Of a stretch of DNA of 64,000 bases, positions 54,548 to 63,610 are shown piece after piece; position 1 is the first letter of the stretch, and each line of letters opens with the position of its first letter. The stretch spans positions 1 through 64,000 of the forward strand of contig SSFR01000019.1 of the NCBI GenBank assembly GCA_008015505.1, given 5' to 3'. Both the position numbers and the translations under genes were made by a program. Under the pieces are notes generated by a model that ran no database searches, was not told where the DNA came from, and saw only the letters and a list, made by a program, of their open reading frames with translations. Origin of the DNA: Pedobacter sp. (GTDB lineage: Bacteria; Bacteroidota; Bacteroidia; Sphingobacteriales; Sphingobacteriaceae).

Positions 54548-54957
54548 TGTAGTTCGAGCATTTTATGTCTAAAAGTTTCAAAAAGATAGTAGTACTTATG
54601 GAATATGTTCTCTGCTATTTTATTAGCAGTATTAGCAGTCTCCTCATTATAAGTATGGACAGAGTCTATTCGGCTTTCAATCATTTTCATCCACCCTTCT
54701 CCATCGGAGATTAAGCCTGGTCGGAAAGCTAAACGAATAGCATCTCGACTACCTTGAATGGACTCTTCTGCCTGGATCTTGTAATAGTCTTTCATCACAT
54801 TCCAAGCTAATTCATAGGTATACTCAAAAGCTTGAATAAGTCCTTGTTGTTCTAATTCATTCAAGTTTCCTTTATCAACAAACTTTTGAAGTTAACCAAG
54901 TGCTTTACAGTAATTTGAGAAACGCTGTTTCCAACGTATATCTCTGCCTTCTATCAT
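54544..54957 (-). pseudogene. HepT-type HEPN toxin, stop-interrupted
   Basis: From ATG 54957: MIEGRDIRWKQRFSNYCKAL, G, then TAA at 54894-54892, then in the same frame LQKFVDKGNLNELEQQGLIQ, AFEYTYELAWNVMKDYYKIQ and the RNase motif R-IDSV-H-TYNE (RX4H). The position would hold Gln or Ala in related proteins. An internal start at 54864 could give a shortened product with the active motif. Its stop overlaps the antitoxin start. HepT/MNT pairs are type VII toxin-antitoxins. Confidence 0.8.
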
Positions 54958-55028
54958 TGATTGTTTTTAATATCTCAGTGTGATAAATATTTATTTATCT
55001 ATAAATCAGTTTATCTAACATAAAATTC

Positions 55029-55637
55029 TCACAGTTTATAACCCGACGACTGAATAATGGCTTCTATATCTCGATCTTCTTCCGGATCATATCTACTCTT
55101 TAAGTTATTTTCAAAGATTCGAGCAACAGACTGGTATAAAAAAGCAGTAAACCCACCTTTCATTTCCTTCAAGATATCGTAACTACTCTTTCCGATTTCT
55201 CGATCGATTAATTTAATCAAAATCCCTCCCTGAGTCATGGTCAAATTCTTGATCTCGTGATTAAATATATTCTTTACCTCCACATTGCAGGCTTTTACTA
55301 GTCGACGTTGTTCTTTTTTATCTGCCGTAAGGGCCAAATCGCGTTGCAACTGAGCATATTTATCACGAGCCATAATGGCATATGGAATGACTTTAAGCAC
55401 ATTATATCTCAAAAGATTAAACTTAGCCCGATCCTCTGGCGATTTGAAAACACGTTTATCTGAAATAACTACTTCAGGCAGTGTAACCCAAGGAATTAAT
55501 TCATTATCTACCATGGTCACCGAAACTCTGATAGTATCATTTTTGCCTTTGGAGGAAATTTGAGTATTTTCCTGCGCCAGTGTTTGAGAAGGCCAATAAA
55601 CCAAACAAACAAAGCCGAAAAGCCTGAAAAGTTTCAT
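55029..55637 (-). CDS. DUF4294 domain-containing exported protein
   Basis: 202 residues. A signal peptide ends near TLAQ. ELIPWVTLPEVVISDKRVFK, RYNVLKVIPYAIMARDKYAQ, LTMTQGGILIKLIDREIGKS and FLYQSVARIFENNLKSRYDP match DUF4294, a family nearly restricted to Bacteroidota, of unknown function. It is divergent from the rsh gene and has a perfect -7 box 20 bases upstream. Confidence 0.88.
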   Translation of the reverse strand: MKLFRLFGFVCLVYWPSQTLAQENTQISSKGKNDTIRVSVTMVDNELIPWVTLPEVVISDKRVFKSPEDRAKFNLLRYNVLKVIPYAIMARDKYAQLQRDLALTADKKEQRRLVKACNVEVKNIFNHEIKNLTMTQGGILIKLIDREIGKSSYDILKEMKGGFTAFLYQSVARIFENNLKSRYDPEEDRDIEAIIQSSGYKL

Positions 55638-55656
55638 AAATTTATACTGCGTATTG

Positions 55657-55664
55657 CAAATTTA
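55657..55664 (-). promoter_or_regulatory. Bacteroidota -7 box for the DUF4294 gene
   Basis: The minus strand reads TAAATTTG, a perfect TAnnTTTG, 19 bases upstream of the ATG at 55637. A TTTG lies 24 bases further upstream, slightly too far for the usual -33 spacing. Confidence 0.5.
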
Positions 55665-55757
55665 CGGGTAAACTTCGTATTCCACTGGCAAAAACAACAA
55701 GCGCTATATTGCCCAAACAAATTACCCCAAATAAACTCTTCAAACAACAAGACAGTG

Positions 55758-57986
55758 ATGAAGGAACTCGTGATTGATCTAGAAGCCGAAAAGAAAGAAA
55801 TCCTTAAGCGATACCGAGCGTTGCTAAGAGCCTGTAAACCTACTATGCAGAGAGGTGATAAACGCTCCATTCGCCGCGCTTTCGACCTATCTCTAGAAAG
55901 CCATCGAGATATGCGACGCAAATCCGGTGAGCCCTACATTTATCATCCGATAGCCGTGGCCCAAATTGCAGCCCAAGAAATTGGTCTAGGGACAACTTCG
56001 ATCGTATGTGCTCTTTTGCATGATGTAGTTGAAGATACTGATTCTACTTTAGAAGATATTGAACGCGAATTCGGTAAAAAAGTAGCCAAAATCATCGATG
56101 GATTGACCAAAATAGCTGGCGTATTTGACTACAATAGCTCTTTACAAGCCGAGAATTTCAGAAAAATGCTACTCACCCTAGCCGATGATGTTCGTGTCAT
56201 TCTCATCAAATTAGCCGATCGGTTACACAATATGCGCACGATGGATTTCATGCCTCGCGACAAGCAGCTTAGAATATCCTCCGAAACCATTTACTTATAT
56301 GCGCCTTTAGCTCATCGCCTTGGCTTATATGCCATTAAATCGGAACTCGAGGACCTTTCTATGAAATACCTAGAGCCCGAAACCTATAAATTCATTGCTA
56401 AACAACTCAATGAAAAGAAAGCTGAAAGACAACGCTTCATTCGAGATTTTATCGAACCTATCGATGAAATTTTACAGGAACAGGGTTTAGATGCCCAAAT
56501 CTACGGCCGACCAAAATCAATTCACTCCATCTGGAATAAAATGAAAAAAAAGAACATTCCATTTGATGAAGTATACGATCTGTTTGCCATCCGGGTCATT
56601 TTGAATAGTAAGCCAGAAAATGAAAAATCAGACTGTTGGAAAGCCTATTCCATCGTGACCGATTTCTATCATCCAAATCCCGATCGCTTGCGCGACTGGA
56701 TATCCTCACCAAAAGCCAATGGCTACGAATCATTACACACCACAGTGATGGGACCTCGCGGACAATGGGTGGAAGTGCAAATACGAACTAAACGCATGAA
56801 TGAAATCGCCGAAAAAGGATTTGCGGCCCACTGGAAATACAAGGAATCATCCGCTGAAAGTGGTTTAGACCAATGGATAGGTAAGGTACGCGAAATGTTG
56901 AGTAATCCAGAGTCAAACGCACTCGATTTTGTGGACGATTTTAAAATGAACTTATTCTCGGACGAGATATTCATCTTCACACCCAAAGGTTCACTCATCC
57001 AATTACCCTTAGGGGCTACTGCATTAGATTTTGCCTTTGACATCCATTCCGATATTGGTGCCACCTGTATTGGCGCCAAGGTGAATCATAAACTGGTACC
57101 ATTAGCCCATAAACTTCAAAGTGGTGATCAGGTTGAAATCATTACTTCTAGCAAACAAACACCAAAAGAAGATTGGCTCAACATTGTCATCACCTCAAAA
57201 GCCAAATCGAGGATCAAAGCAGCCCTAAAAGAAGAAAAACGAAAAATTGCTGAGGATGGGAAAGAAATTCTTGAACGTAAACTAAAATCACTCAAAATCA
57301 CCTACAACAGTGACAACTTATACAAGCTGGCTTATTTTTTCAAGCTTCCATCGACCCAAGACCTATTTTATAATGTAGCCAAAGGACTAATCGACATCAA
57401 GCAATTAAAAGAATTTTTACTCTCCAGCAAAACTATTGAACCTAAACCAGAAAGGCCAGAAAGCCACTATTCCGAAAATTTTATTAAAAAAATCAAAGAA
57501 AAAGATTCGGATACATTGCTTATCGGAGAGGATTTACAGAAGATTGATTATAAACTTTCATCTTGTTGTAATCCCATTCCAGGAGATGATGTTTTTGGAT
57601 TTGTAACCATTAATGATGGGATAAAGATACATCGAATGGGCTGTCCTAATGCCGCAAGACTCATGTCCAACTATGCTTATCGTATCGTTAAGGCCAAATG
57701 GAATTCACAAAAGAAACTGGCCTTCCTAACAGGCTTACACATTACAGGTATCGATGATGTCGGACTGGTCAATAATATCACTCAAATCATTTCCAATGAT
57801 TTCAAGGTTAACATACGCTCCATCACTGTCGATAGCGAACATGGTATCTTTGAGGGATCACTTAAAGTTTTTGTCAATGATACCAAACATTTAGATCATT
57901 TAATTTCTAAACTCAAAGAAGTTAGGGGTGTAACCTCGGTCACTCGCTTTGACTCCCAAATAGATGAACCAAATAAAACTACATAA
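55758..57986 (+). CDS. Rel/Spo-type bifunctional (p)ppGpp synthetase/hydrolase
   Basis: 742 residues from ATG 55758 (MKELVIDLEAEKKEILKRY); the longer ORF is unconserved. HD hydrolase domain: GEPYIYHPIAVAQIAAQEIG, VCALLHDVVEDTDSTLEDIE and LIKLADRLHNMRTMDFM. Synthetase domain: YGRPKSIHSIWNKMKKKNIP, YDLFAIRVIL and NGYESLHTTVMGPRGQWVEV. TGS domain (IFIFTPKGSLIQLPLGATAL), then zinc-finger-like CC and ACT region (LSSCCNPIPGDDVFGFVT, TGIDDVGLVNNITQIISNDF). Both catalytic domains look intact. It sets the level of the alarmone (p)ppGpp. Confidence 0.95.
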   Translation: MKELVIDLEAEKKEILKRYRALLRACKPTMQRGDKRSIRRAFDLSLESHRDMRRKSGEPYIYHPIAVAQIAAQEIGLGTTSIVCALLHDVVEDTDSTLEDIEREFGKKVAKIIDGLTKIAGVFDYNSSLQAENFRKMLLTLADDVRVILIKLADRLHNMRTMDFMPRDKQLRISSETIYLYAPLAHRLGLYAIKSELEDLSMKYLEPETYKFIAKQLNEKKAERQRFIRDFIEPIDEILQEQGLDAQIYGRPKSIHSIWNKMKKKNIPFDEVYDLFAIRVILNSKPENEKSDCWKAYSIVTDFYHPNPDRLRDWISSPKANGYESLHTTVMGPRGQWVEVQIRTKRMNEIAEKGFAAHWKYKESSAESGLDQWIGKVREMLSNPESNALDFVDDFKMNLFSDEIFIFTPKGSLIQLPLGATALDFAFDIHSDIGATCIGAKVNHKLVPLAHKLQSGDQVEIITSSKQTPKEDWLNIVITSKAKSRIKAALKEEKRKIAEDGKEILERKLKSLKITYNSDNLYKLAYFFKLPSTQDLFYNVAKGLIDIKQLKEFLLSSKTIEPKPERPESHYSENFIKKIKEKDSDTLLIGEDLQKIDYKLSSCCNPIPGDDVFGFVTINDGIKIHRMGCPNAARLMSNYAYRIVKAKWNSQKKLAFLTGLHITGIDDVGLVNNITQIISNDFKVNIRSITVDSEHGIFEGSLKVFVNDTKHLDHLISKLKEVRGVTSVTRFDSQIDEPNKTT

Positions 57987-58046
57987 CTTGTTTAAAGTTC
58001 AATCGATTTTATTCTTTTTAGCTGCAATTATACTGCAACCCATGAG

Positions 58047-59222
58047 CTAATAGCCCAATTGTTTAAGCACTCCTTTCCCATCTATCTTATCCTCAGAAGT
58101 TCTATACCGTCCTTTCCGAGTATAAAAAGCTAATGTCAAATCGCAACGATTGGTAAACATGCCATCGGTAAGAGGGGGCCTGTCGTTTGCGTATTTATAC
58201 ATCTGTTCTTCTGTATCAAAAGAATAGGCGTGAATATGTAATCCACGATCATGAATGAGTCGCGCTTGCCAAGGTCGTAGGAGTTCAGGATAATGATTAG
58301 GCGCACCACCAATGCTCGGCCCAATAAACTGTGCCCCATTATCAAGTCCATATTGAACGTAATCCGTATATGTTTGGAGATCATCACTCGGCATATCACC
58401 ATCCCCTAACCAAAGTAAAAAACAAAGGGGCACTCCCGGAAAGAGCTGATGAAGTGTTTTCAAACTAGCCTTAGAAAATGTTTGCAATACCAATTTACCT
58501 GCTGTATTACCCACATTGACTTTACCATCTTTATAAAAAGATTCAGGTTTTGAAGCATTATTCAACATTCCCAAACGCACAAGTTCCTGATGCAGATCTT
58601 GTTCGATGTTTGGGAATAGATGGGGTTCCTTAGTTTCGATGTACAAACCGGGACGATGACCATTGTCCTGTAAATCCCGCACATAACTCGATTTTAAAAC
58701 ACCATTAGAAAGTGTATCGAAAACCCGCTGACCATTTATATCTCGTTTATAGCAATAACCACGACTGAAATAGACAACATCTTCCAAAGTAACAATATTT
58801 TGTCCCTTGAATTTTTCCCGTGCTAATTTTGAATATACCTGATTAAACCATGAACCAGCATCTAATTGCAATAACTCAGCATAAGTAAAATTCGCCACCG
58901 ACTGCTCCTTTCGTTCAGGATAGATTTTATCAATATTTGTTGTTCGCTTTAAACGATCATCATGCAATGCTATCAGAACACCATCTTTGGTACGCTGGAT
59001 GTCCAATTCTAAATAATCGGCCCCAATATTTCGCGCCCAACGATAAGCCGCTTCTGTTTCCTCAGGCGCCCAGTAGGTCGTTCCCCGATGCGCAATAACC
59101 ACCTGTGAGGGCACATTATTTTGGATAATCTGGGTAAATGATTTTTTAGGCTTAAATTGTTTTTGCTGAAACGACAAAAGCAACAAGGCACAAAAAAGGA
59201 GTTTATAGATAGATTGAGTCAT
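58047..59222 (-). CDS. Exported glycerophosphodiester phosphodiesterase family protein
   Basis: 391 residues with an N-terminal signal (MTQSIYKLLFCALLLLSFQQ). GDPD motifs: VVIAHRGTTYWAPEETEAAY (HRG...PE.T), NIGADYLELDIQRTKDGVLI (E.D) and ALHDDRLKRTT (HD). Two cysteine-free insertions (GYCYKRDINGQRVFDTLSNG) make it longer than GlpQ. It would cleave glycerophosphodiesters in the periplasm. Its start is the last host sequence before the prophage left end. Confidence 0.9.
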   Translation of the reverse strand: MTQSIYKLLFCALLLLSFQQKQFKPKKSFTQIIQNNVPSQVVIAHRGTTYWAPEETEAAYRWARNIGADYLELDIQRTKDGVLIALHDDRLKRTTNIDKIYPERKEQSVANFTYAELLQLDAGSWFNQVYSKLAREKFKGQNIVTLEDVVYFSRGYCYKRDINGQRVFDTLSNGVLKSSYVRDLQDNGHRPGLYIETKEPHLFPNIEQDLHQELVRLGMLNNASKPESFYKDGKVNVGNTAGKLVLQTFSKASLKTLHQLFPGVPLCFLLWLGDGDMPSDDLQTYTDYVQYGLDNGAQFIGPSIGGAPNHYPELLRPWQARLIHDRGLHIHAYSFDTEEQMYKYANDRPPLTDGMFTNRCDLTLAFYTRKGRYRTSEDKIDGKGVLKQLGY

Positions 59223-59442
59223 TTATAAGGGGTAAAACCAAAAGTGTAAAATATAGATAAACAAAAATGGCCTTAAAATGGGTAAAAAAGCCCTTTTATT
59301 AAAAATGGTCATTCTAATAAATGTCATTATTTACCAGTCTTTTATCGTTTTTCTGCCAGTTTTAGGGTCTTTGCGGCCCCCTAGAAACAATAAAATATCA
59401 CAATGAGCCCTAACCTAGCCTTGTTTTTACCATAGTGTCTCT

Positions 59443-59570
59443 GGTGTACTTAAATTTTAGGCGGTGTATTTAAAACCCTAACATTTTTTGCAACTTTCGT
59501 TTTTTTGAAAAATGTTAGGGTTTATGTTAGGGTTTAAAACCCTAACATTTTCTACACTTTTCGTTTTGCA
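59443..59570. repeat. Repeat cluster at the prophage left end (candidate transposase-binding sites)
   Basis: Two direct repeats, GGTGTACTTAAA (59443-59454) and GGTGTATTTAAA (59463-59474), lie 20 bp apart. Four copies of an AAACCCTAACATTTT-type motif follow: forward at 59472-59488, reverse at 59508-59523 and 59524-59537, forward at 59536-59551. The two forward copies extend into near-matching sequence ending in TTTCGTTTT (to ~59503 and ~59566). Clustered end repeats are typical of Mu-type transposase-binding sites. The exact left terminus cannot be placed without the right end. Confidence 0.6.
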
Positions 59571-59618
59571 CTTTGATCAAAAACTCTGGACAAATTTTTG
59601 GGCAAGAATACCCTATTT

Positions 59619-60095
59619 TTAGATTTTCTTTATTGACTCTGGTCCACGTTCCTCAAGACGAGCTTTAGCCTGCGCTAACGCTTCTCGAAATGCATCAATA
59701 GTCGCATCTTTACTCTCTAAGTTATTTTTCTGTACTTCAATAATCTCCCTGAGGCTTTTTATTAATATATCTTTTTCTATACAGGGGAAGCAGCTTTTTC
59801 TTTCCGTCATTATAGACTCGGAATCTAAAGTGTCAGATTTTTTTTCTGTAAAATCTTGAGTAGAAGTCACAGGCTTCCTCATCTCACCTCGCCCCATTAA
59901 AAGCCACTCTACAGAAATTGAAAATAATTCATTTAAAATTAGTGCAATTTCAACAGAAATTTCTCTTCTTCCATTTTCCATATTTGAAATATGACCTTGT
60001 GTGGTTTCCAGCTTTCGAGCAAAATCACCCTGATTAAAACCAAGTATTTTTCTAACTTCAAACAATCTATCTGACATTTTGCTCTGCTTGTTCAT
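59619..60095 (-). CDS. XRE-family phage repressor
   Basis: 158 residues from ATG 60095 (MNKQSKMSDRLFEVRKILGF); the longer ORF reads through the operator region and is unlikely. The helix-turn-helix is VRKILGFNQGDFARKLETTQ GHISNMENGRREIS. A C-terminal coiled-coil (IIEVQKNNLESKDATIDAFR EALAQAKARLEE) replaces the usual peptidase domain, so it probably forms oligomers. It is divergent from the early phage genes and would repress them from the TTCA(N)TGA sites between 60102 and 60159. Confidence 0.85.
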   Translation of the reverse strand: MNKQSKMSDRLFEVRKILGFNQGDFARKLETTQGHISNMENGRREISVEIALILNELFSISVEWLLMGRGEMRKPVTSTQDFTEKKSDTLDSESIMTERKSCFPCIEKDILIKSLREIIEVQKNNLESKDATIDAFREALAQAKARLEERGPESIKKI

Positions 60096-60101
60096 ATTTA
60101 T

Positions 60102-60168
60102 TTCAAAATGATAAATAAATTCATTTGAATTTTTAACTTGCATAAAAAATTCAAATGAAATATATTTG
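60102..60168 (+). promoter_or_regulatory. Phage early promoter with three operator copies
   Basis: Operators: TTCAAAATGA (60102-60111), TTCATTTGAA (60120-60129) and TTCAAATGAA (60150-60159), the last two being TTCANNTGAA palindromes. A plus-strand promoter has CTTG at 60137-60140 and a perfect -7 box TATATTTG at 60161-60168, with 20 bases between. The third operator lies between these elements, so repressor binding there would block polymerase. Confidence 0.75.
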
Positions 60169-60189
60169 CACTGTACATAAAACAAAAGT

Positions 60190-60375
60190 ATGAAACTAAA
60201 AGATATCCTTAAGAAGAAAGAAGTAGGTGATTTGAAGATCGTATCACAAGTAATAGGGATTGACGCTGCCAACGCTCGAGCTGCATTGCGTCGTCCAGGC
60301 TCAAAATATCATGATAAAGTAGTGACAGTGTTAAGGAATCTAATCCATCATCGTGAATCACTGTATAATAACTAA
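60190..60375 (+). CDS. Small Cro-like phage regulator
   Basis: 61 residues: MKLKDILKKKEVGDLKIVSQ VIGIDAANARAALRRPGSKY H..., basic and helical with a helix-turn-helix-like stretch (DLKIVSQVIGIDAANARAAL). It is divergent from the repressor and 21 bases after the -7 box, the place of Cro or Ner in Mu-like phages. It may compete for the operators; not recognised beyond that. Confidence 0.6.
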   Translation: MKLKDILKKKEVGDLKIVSQVIGIDAANARAALRRPGSKYHDKVVTVLRNLIHHRESLYNN

Positions 60376-60402
60376 TAGAAATAAAACTCCCAAATGGTTC
60401 AT

Positions 60403-60421
60403 CCTTGGTTCGATTCCAAGG
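60403..60421 (+). other. tRNA T-arm-like hairpin upstream of the transposase gene
   Basis: CCTTGG TTCGATT CCAAGG is a 6-bp stem with a seven-base TTCGATT loop, exactly like the T-arm of a tRNA. No acceptor stem or anticodon arm pairs around it, so no full tRNA is called. It may be a tRNA remnant, an attachment leftover or an RNA hairpin near the start of the transposase mRNA. Confidence 0.4.
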
Positions 60422-60455
60422 TGGAAGCACAGTATATAATCAACGCGTCATAAGC

Positions 60456-62648
60456 ATGCAAATCAATACAGGCGACATCATTATCCGTAAGGAAAAAATC
60501 AGCAAGTCAGTATGGCTTTCTGAGTGCCTTGTATTACAAACTTGTGTAGAATTAAATGATGGTTTGTTAAGATATAACAGAAATACGTACAAAAACTCCC
60601 TTCCTCCGACCCACCGCACACGCCCCATCCTGCCTGACAGTGGCAAAGCATGGCGCTGGGCGCGAATCAATAACACATTCTACTACGCCTATGCCAACAT
60701 CCCCAATAGGAAACCCTGTTTTTACAAAAGCATGCTGCCTACAGAAGAAGAGCTAATCAAGCTAGCTGTAGAGGCCGAAAAGCCAAATGCAGCAACATTA
60801 GCCAGTGAATTTACGGCAATGGCTCAGCAAAAAACTAACTCACACGATGTGCATTATTATATGTTCTATTCTGAGCCCTGTTTTAATCAACAAAAAGCGG
60901 AACAGCTAGCATTAGCTACAGGTTTTTGCCGGTTGATTACAGAGTTATTGGATGGAAGTCGTTTTAAAAAATGGTTTAAAAAGAAGGAGGATTTATACGA
61001 GAATTTTACAAAAATCATCGCTCCGCTGGAATTAGAGGGGCTAAAAATCAGCAAGCCAGCTACCTTGCGTAATAAAATAACAGGCTTTCCAGATAGCCCT
61101 ACTGAACAACTAAACTATCTAGTAAGTGCCAAATACGGCAACGATCATGCGCGCTTGGTAGGCACATTCCAGATCATCCACCCCGAAACAGGCGAACTAA
61201 TGAAGTTTGATGCCCATGAAGCCATCATGTACGAGGCTTGGATGAATCCTTTCAACGCCAATAAACGCAACAAAATCGATTTATACACCAATGATTATAA
61301 ACCTGCCCTGGAGCAGTATGGTTTGCACCCAGTAAGCCACAATGCATTTTGCAAGTATTTGAATCGCTTCGATAACAAAGTCTTAATGAGCAAGGAACGT
61401 GATGGTGACAAACATTTCAACGATACCTATAAACCCTATGTACCAGCCCATCTGGTGCAATACGCTCATACGATGTGGGTAGGAGATGGTTCGGGGACAA
61501 AGCTAGCCTACAGCTACATGCATACCGATCGCAAAACCAATAAAACGGTGCTTAAACAAGCCACTTTGTACCTAGTTCGTATTACCGATGTGGCTAGTAG
61601 AATGATTATTGGTTATGCTTTTGGCACATCCGAAAGCCCAGACCTGGTGAAAAAGGCCTTAAAAATGGCCATCAAAACAGCCGGTAACATCGAGGCTCTG
61701 GAGTTTTTGAGTGATAATGGATCGGCATTTACGGTGGCTGATGTTAAATCGTCTTTAAATCTAATTTTCAAAAAGGTGAGAAACATTAAACCAGGCAATT
61801 CTCAAGAAAACCCAGCCGAAATGCACGTAAAAATGCTCACAAACATGTGTCGCGGCAATAACAACTGGTTATATAGTGGCTTTCACGCCAATCATATTAA
61901 CAATACGACCAATCCTGACTATTTCCCAAAGCTTAATGAGCTTCCTTCAATGGAAGAAACTCATCAGCAAGTGCTCCTGGCCATCGAAAAATACAATAAC
62001 ACGCCTTGGGGTGCCGACCAATTGACACCCATTGAGCGCTTTAAAAACAAAAACCCAGAGTGCAAACCAATCGAACCTCGAGTGTTGCGCCATGCTTTTG
62101 GCAATCGTACGGAAGTGGACTTGAGCTACATGCGTGGTTTTGTCAATGTGCATCAGGTGCAAGGCGATCATATTGCTCATTTCAAGTTTGAAATACCTGA
62201 TTATGATAGGAATATTCACACCATTAGTGAGCGATTGAGTTATCAATCAAACGCCAAGGTAATGGTCTGTTGGGATGAGCAAGCGGCAGATATCTACACC
62301 CCGGAAGGTGCTTACATTTTGACCGCTAAGCGCGCCGAACTAGCTACAAAAAGCACTTTTGAGGCTACCGATATCAGCAACAAAGCACTTGGAAAACATC
62401 TGCAACGTAAGGTCAACATGACTACTGCAGCGGATGCGATGCGTGATTTAGTTATTGAAAGTGCTGATGTGATGAAATATGGTCATCGTATATATCGAGG
62501 CAAAGCTATCAAGGATGAATATAACCAGGAGATGGAGGAATATTTAGCCGAACAAATACAACAAAGTCAAAACAAAAGCCAAGCCAAAATGCAAATTCTA
62601 CCTACAGCCTTAACGCAAGAACAAATAGCCTTTAACGACTTTTTTTAA
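60456..62648 (+). CDS. Mu A-like DDE transposase
   Basis: 730 residues from ATG 60456; the longer ORF starts in the hairpin region. N-terminal DNA-binding part, then the RNase-H-like DDE domain: MWVGDGSGTKLAYSYMHTD (first Asp), RITDVASRMIIGYAFGTSES, LEFLSDNGSAFTVADVKSSL (second Asp) and GNSQENPAEMHVKMLTNMCR (Glu). A beta-barrel-like MuA part follows (VDLSYMRGFVNVHQVQGDHI). It cuts and joins phage ends to target DNA. Thirteen bases separate it from the MuB-like gene. Confidence 0.9.
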   Translation: MQINTGDIIIRKEKISKSVWLSECLVLQTCVELNDGLLRYNRNTYKNSLPPTHRTRPILPDSGKAWRWARINNTFYYAYANIPNRKPCFYKSMLPTEEELIKLAVEAEKPNAATLASEFTAMAQQKTNSHDVHYYMFYSEPCFNQQKAEQLALATGFCRLITELLDGSRFKKWFKKKEDLYENFTKIIAPLELEGLKISKPATLRNKITGFPDSPTEQLNYLVSAKYGNDHARLVGTFQIIHPETGELMKFDAHEAIMYEAWMNPFNANKRNKIDLYTNDYKPALEQYGLHPVSHNAFCKYLNRFDNKVLMSKERDGDKHFNDTYKPYVPAHLVQYAHTMWVGDGSGTKLAYSYMHTDRKTNKTVLKQATLYLVRITDVASRMIIGYAFGTSESPDLVKKALKMAIKTAGNIEALEFLSDNGSAFTVADVKSSLNLIFKKVRNIKPGNSQENPAEMHVKMLTNMCRGNNNWLYSGFHANHINNTTNPDYFPKLNELPSMEETHQQVLLAIEKYNNTPWGADQLTPIERFKNKNPECKPIEPRVLRHAFGNRTEVDLSYMRGFVNVHQVQGDHIAHFKFEIPDYDRNIHTISERLSYQSNAKVMVCWDEQAADIYTPEGAYILTAKRAELATKSTFEATDISNKALGKHLQRKVNMTTAADAMRDLVIESADVMKYGHRIYRGKAIKDEYNQEMEEYLAEQIQQSQNKSQAKMQILPTALTQEQIAFNDFF

Positions 62649-62661
62649 ACATAAACTAACC

Positions 62662-63603
62662 ATGGATACATTATTCACTGTTTCCGATCAGGAGAAAATT
62701 AGCACCCTTGTGCTTGCCCTGATGGAACGTAAGGGCTTCAGTTCAGCCAGCAAATTCGCTCAGTCTATTGGCTTTGGGCCGGCAGACATCAGTAACCTAA
62801 AAGGAGAAAAGTGGAAACAAAATCCAAGCTTAATTGGGCCTGAAAAGTGGATTCGCTTAGCTCGTATAGCAGGTTTTAATAATAATGAGACACAGGCTTG
62901 GAATACCGCCCACACCAGGATGTACAAGCATATTTTCACGCATCTAACCTTATGTAAAAGCCAATCCCAATACCGAATGCTGATAGATGAGGCCGGCTTT
63001 GGCAAAACCTATGCCGCCAAGGAATTTGCCCAAAACCATCCGAATACATTTTATATCGATTGCTCGGATTACAGTAATAAAAATCGACTAATCCGCGCAA
63101 TTGCCACGACAGTGGGTACTAGTACAGCAGGAACCTATGACGATATGCTAGCCGACACACTTTTTGCCCTAGGTAAGATGAACAAGCCGCTATTAATTTT
63201 TGATGAAGCGGGTGAAATCTGCAAAAATGCGGATGCCATTATGATACTTAAACGCATTTACAATCACTTGGAACACATCTGTGGGATGTATCTAATCGGC
63301 TCTAATGGCCTTAAAAAGGTGATGCTGAACCGCAAACGTCGAGATATTCAGGGTTATCATGAGGTCTTTGATCGCTTCGAGGCTGAGTTCCGGAAATGCA
63401 TTCCTGAACCAAATCTTAAGGAAGATCGGGTCATGTATGTCAAAGAAATGGCCAAAAGTATCATGGAAGCAAACGGCGTCAGCGATAGCAGGATCATCAG
63501 AAGTATCCAAAACGAAATGGTCGAAAATGGAAAATCGCTACGCTTTGTGTATAACAAAATCATTGGATTAAGACTCCAAGCATCCTTCACTGCCAACAAC
63601 TAA
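62662..63603 (+). CDS. Mu B-like target-selection AAA+ ATPase
   Basis: 313 residues. An N-terminal helix-turn-helix-like part (FSSASKFAQSIGFGPADISN) is followed by Walker A EAGFGKTYAAKEFA (G-F-G-K-T), Walker B LLIFDEAGEICKNA and sensor-like GMYLIGSNGLKKVMLNRKRR. MuB-type proteins coat target DNA and stimulate the transposase. Order after the transposase gene agrees. Confidence 0.88.
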   Translation: MDTLFTVSDQEKISTLVLALMERKGFSSASKFAQSIGFGPADISNLKGEKWKQNPSLIGPEKWIRLARIAGFNNNETQAWNTAHTRMYKHIFTHLTLCKSQSQYRMLIDEAGFGKTYAAKEFAQNHPNTFYIDCSDYSNKNRLIRAIATTVGTSTAGTYDDMLADTLFALGKMNKPLLIFDEAGEICKNADAIMILKRIYNHLEHICGMYLIGSNGLKKVMLNRKRRDIQGYHEVFDRFEAEFRKCIPEPNLKEDRVMYVKEMAKSIMEANGVSDSRIIRSIQNEMVENGKSLRFVYNKIIGLRLQASFTANN

Positions 63604-63610
63604 TACCACC

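Noticed and set aside
59472..59551. AAACCCTAACA copies as a CRISPR or telomere-like array
   Set aside because: Copies are in mixed orientation without regular spacers; better explained as transposase sites at the phage end.
60385..60430. A full tRNA gene around the T-arm-like hairpin
   Set aside because: No matching acceptor, D-arm or anticodon stem found on either side.
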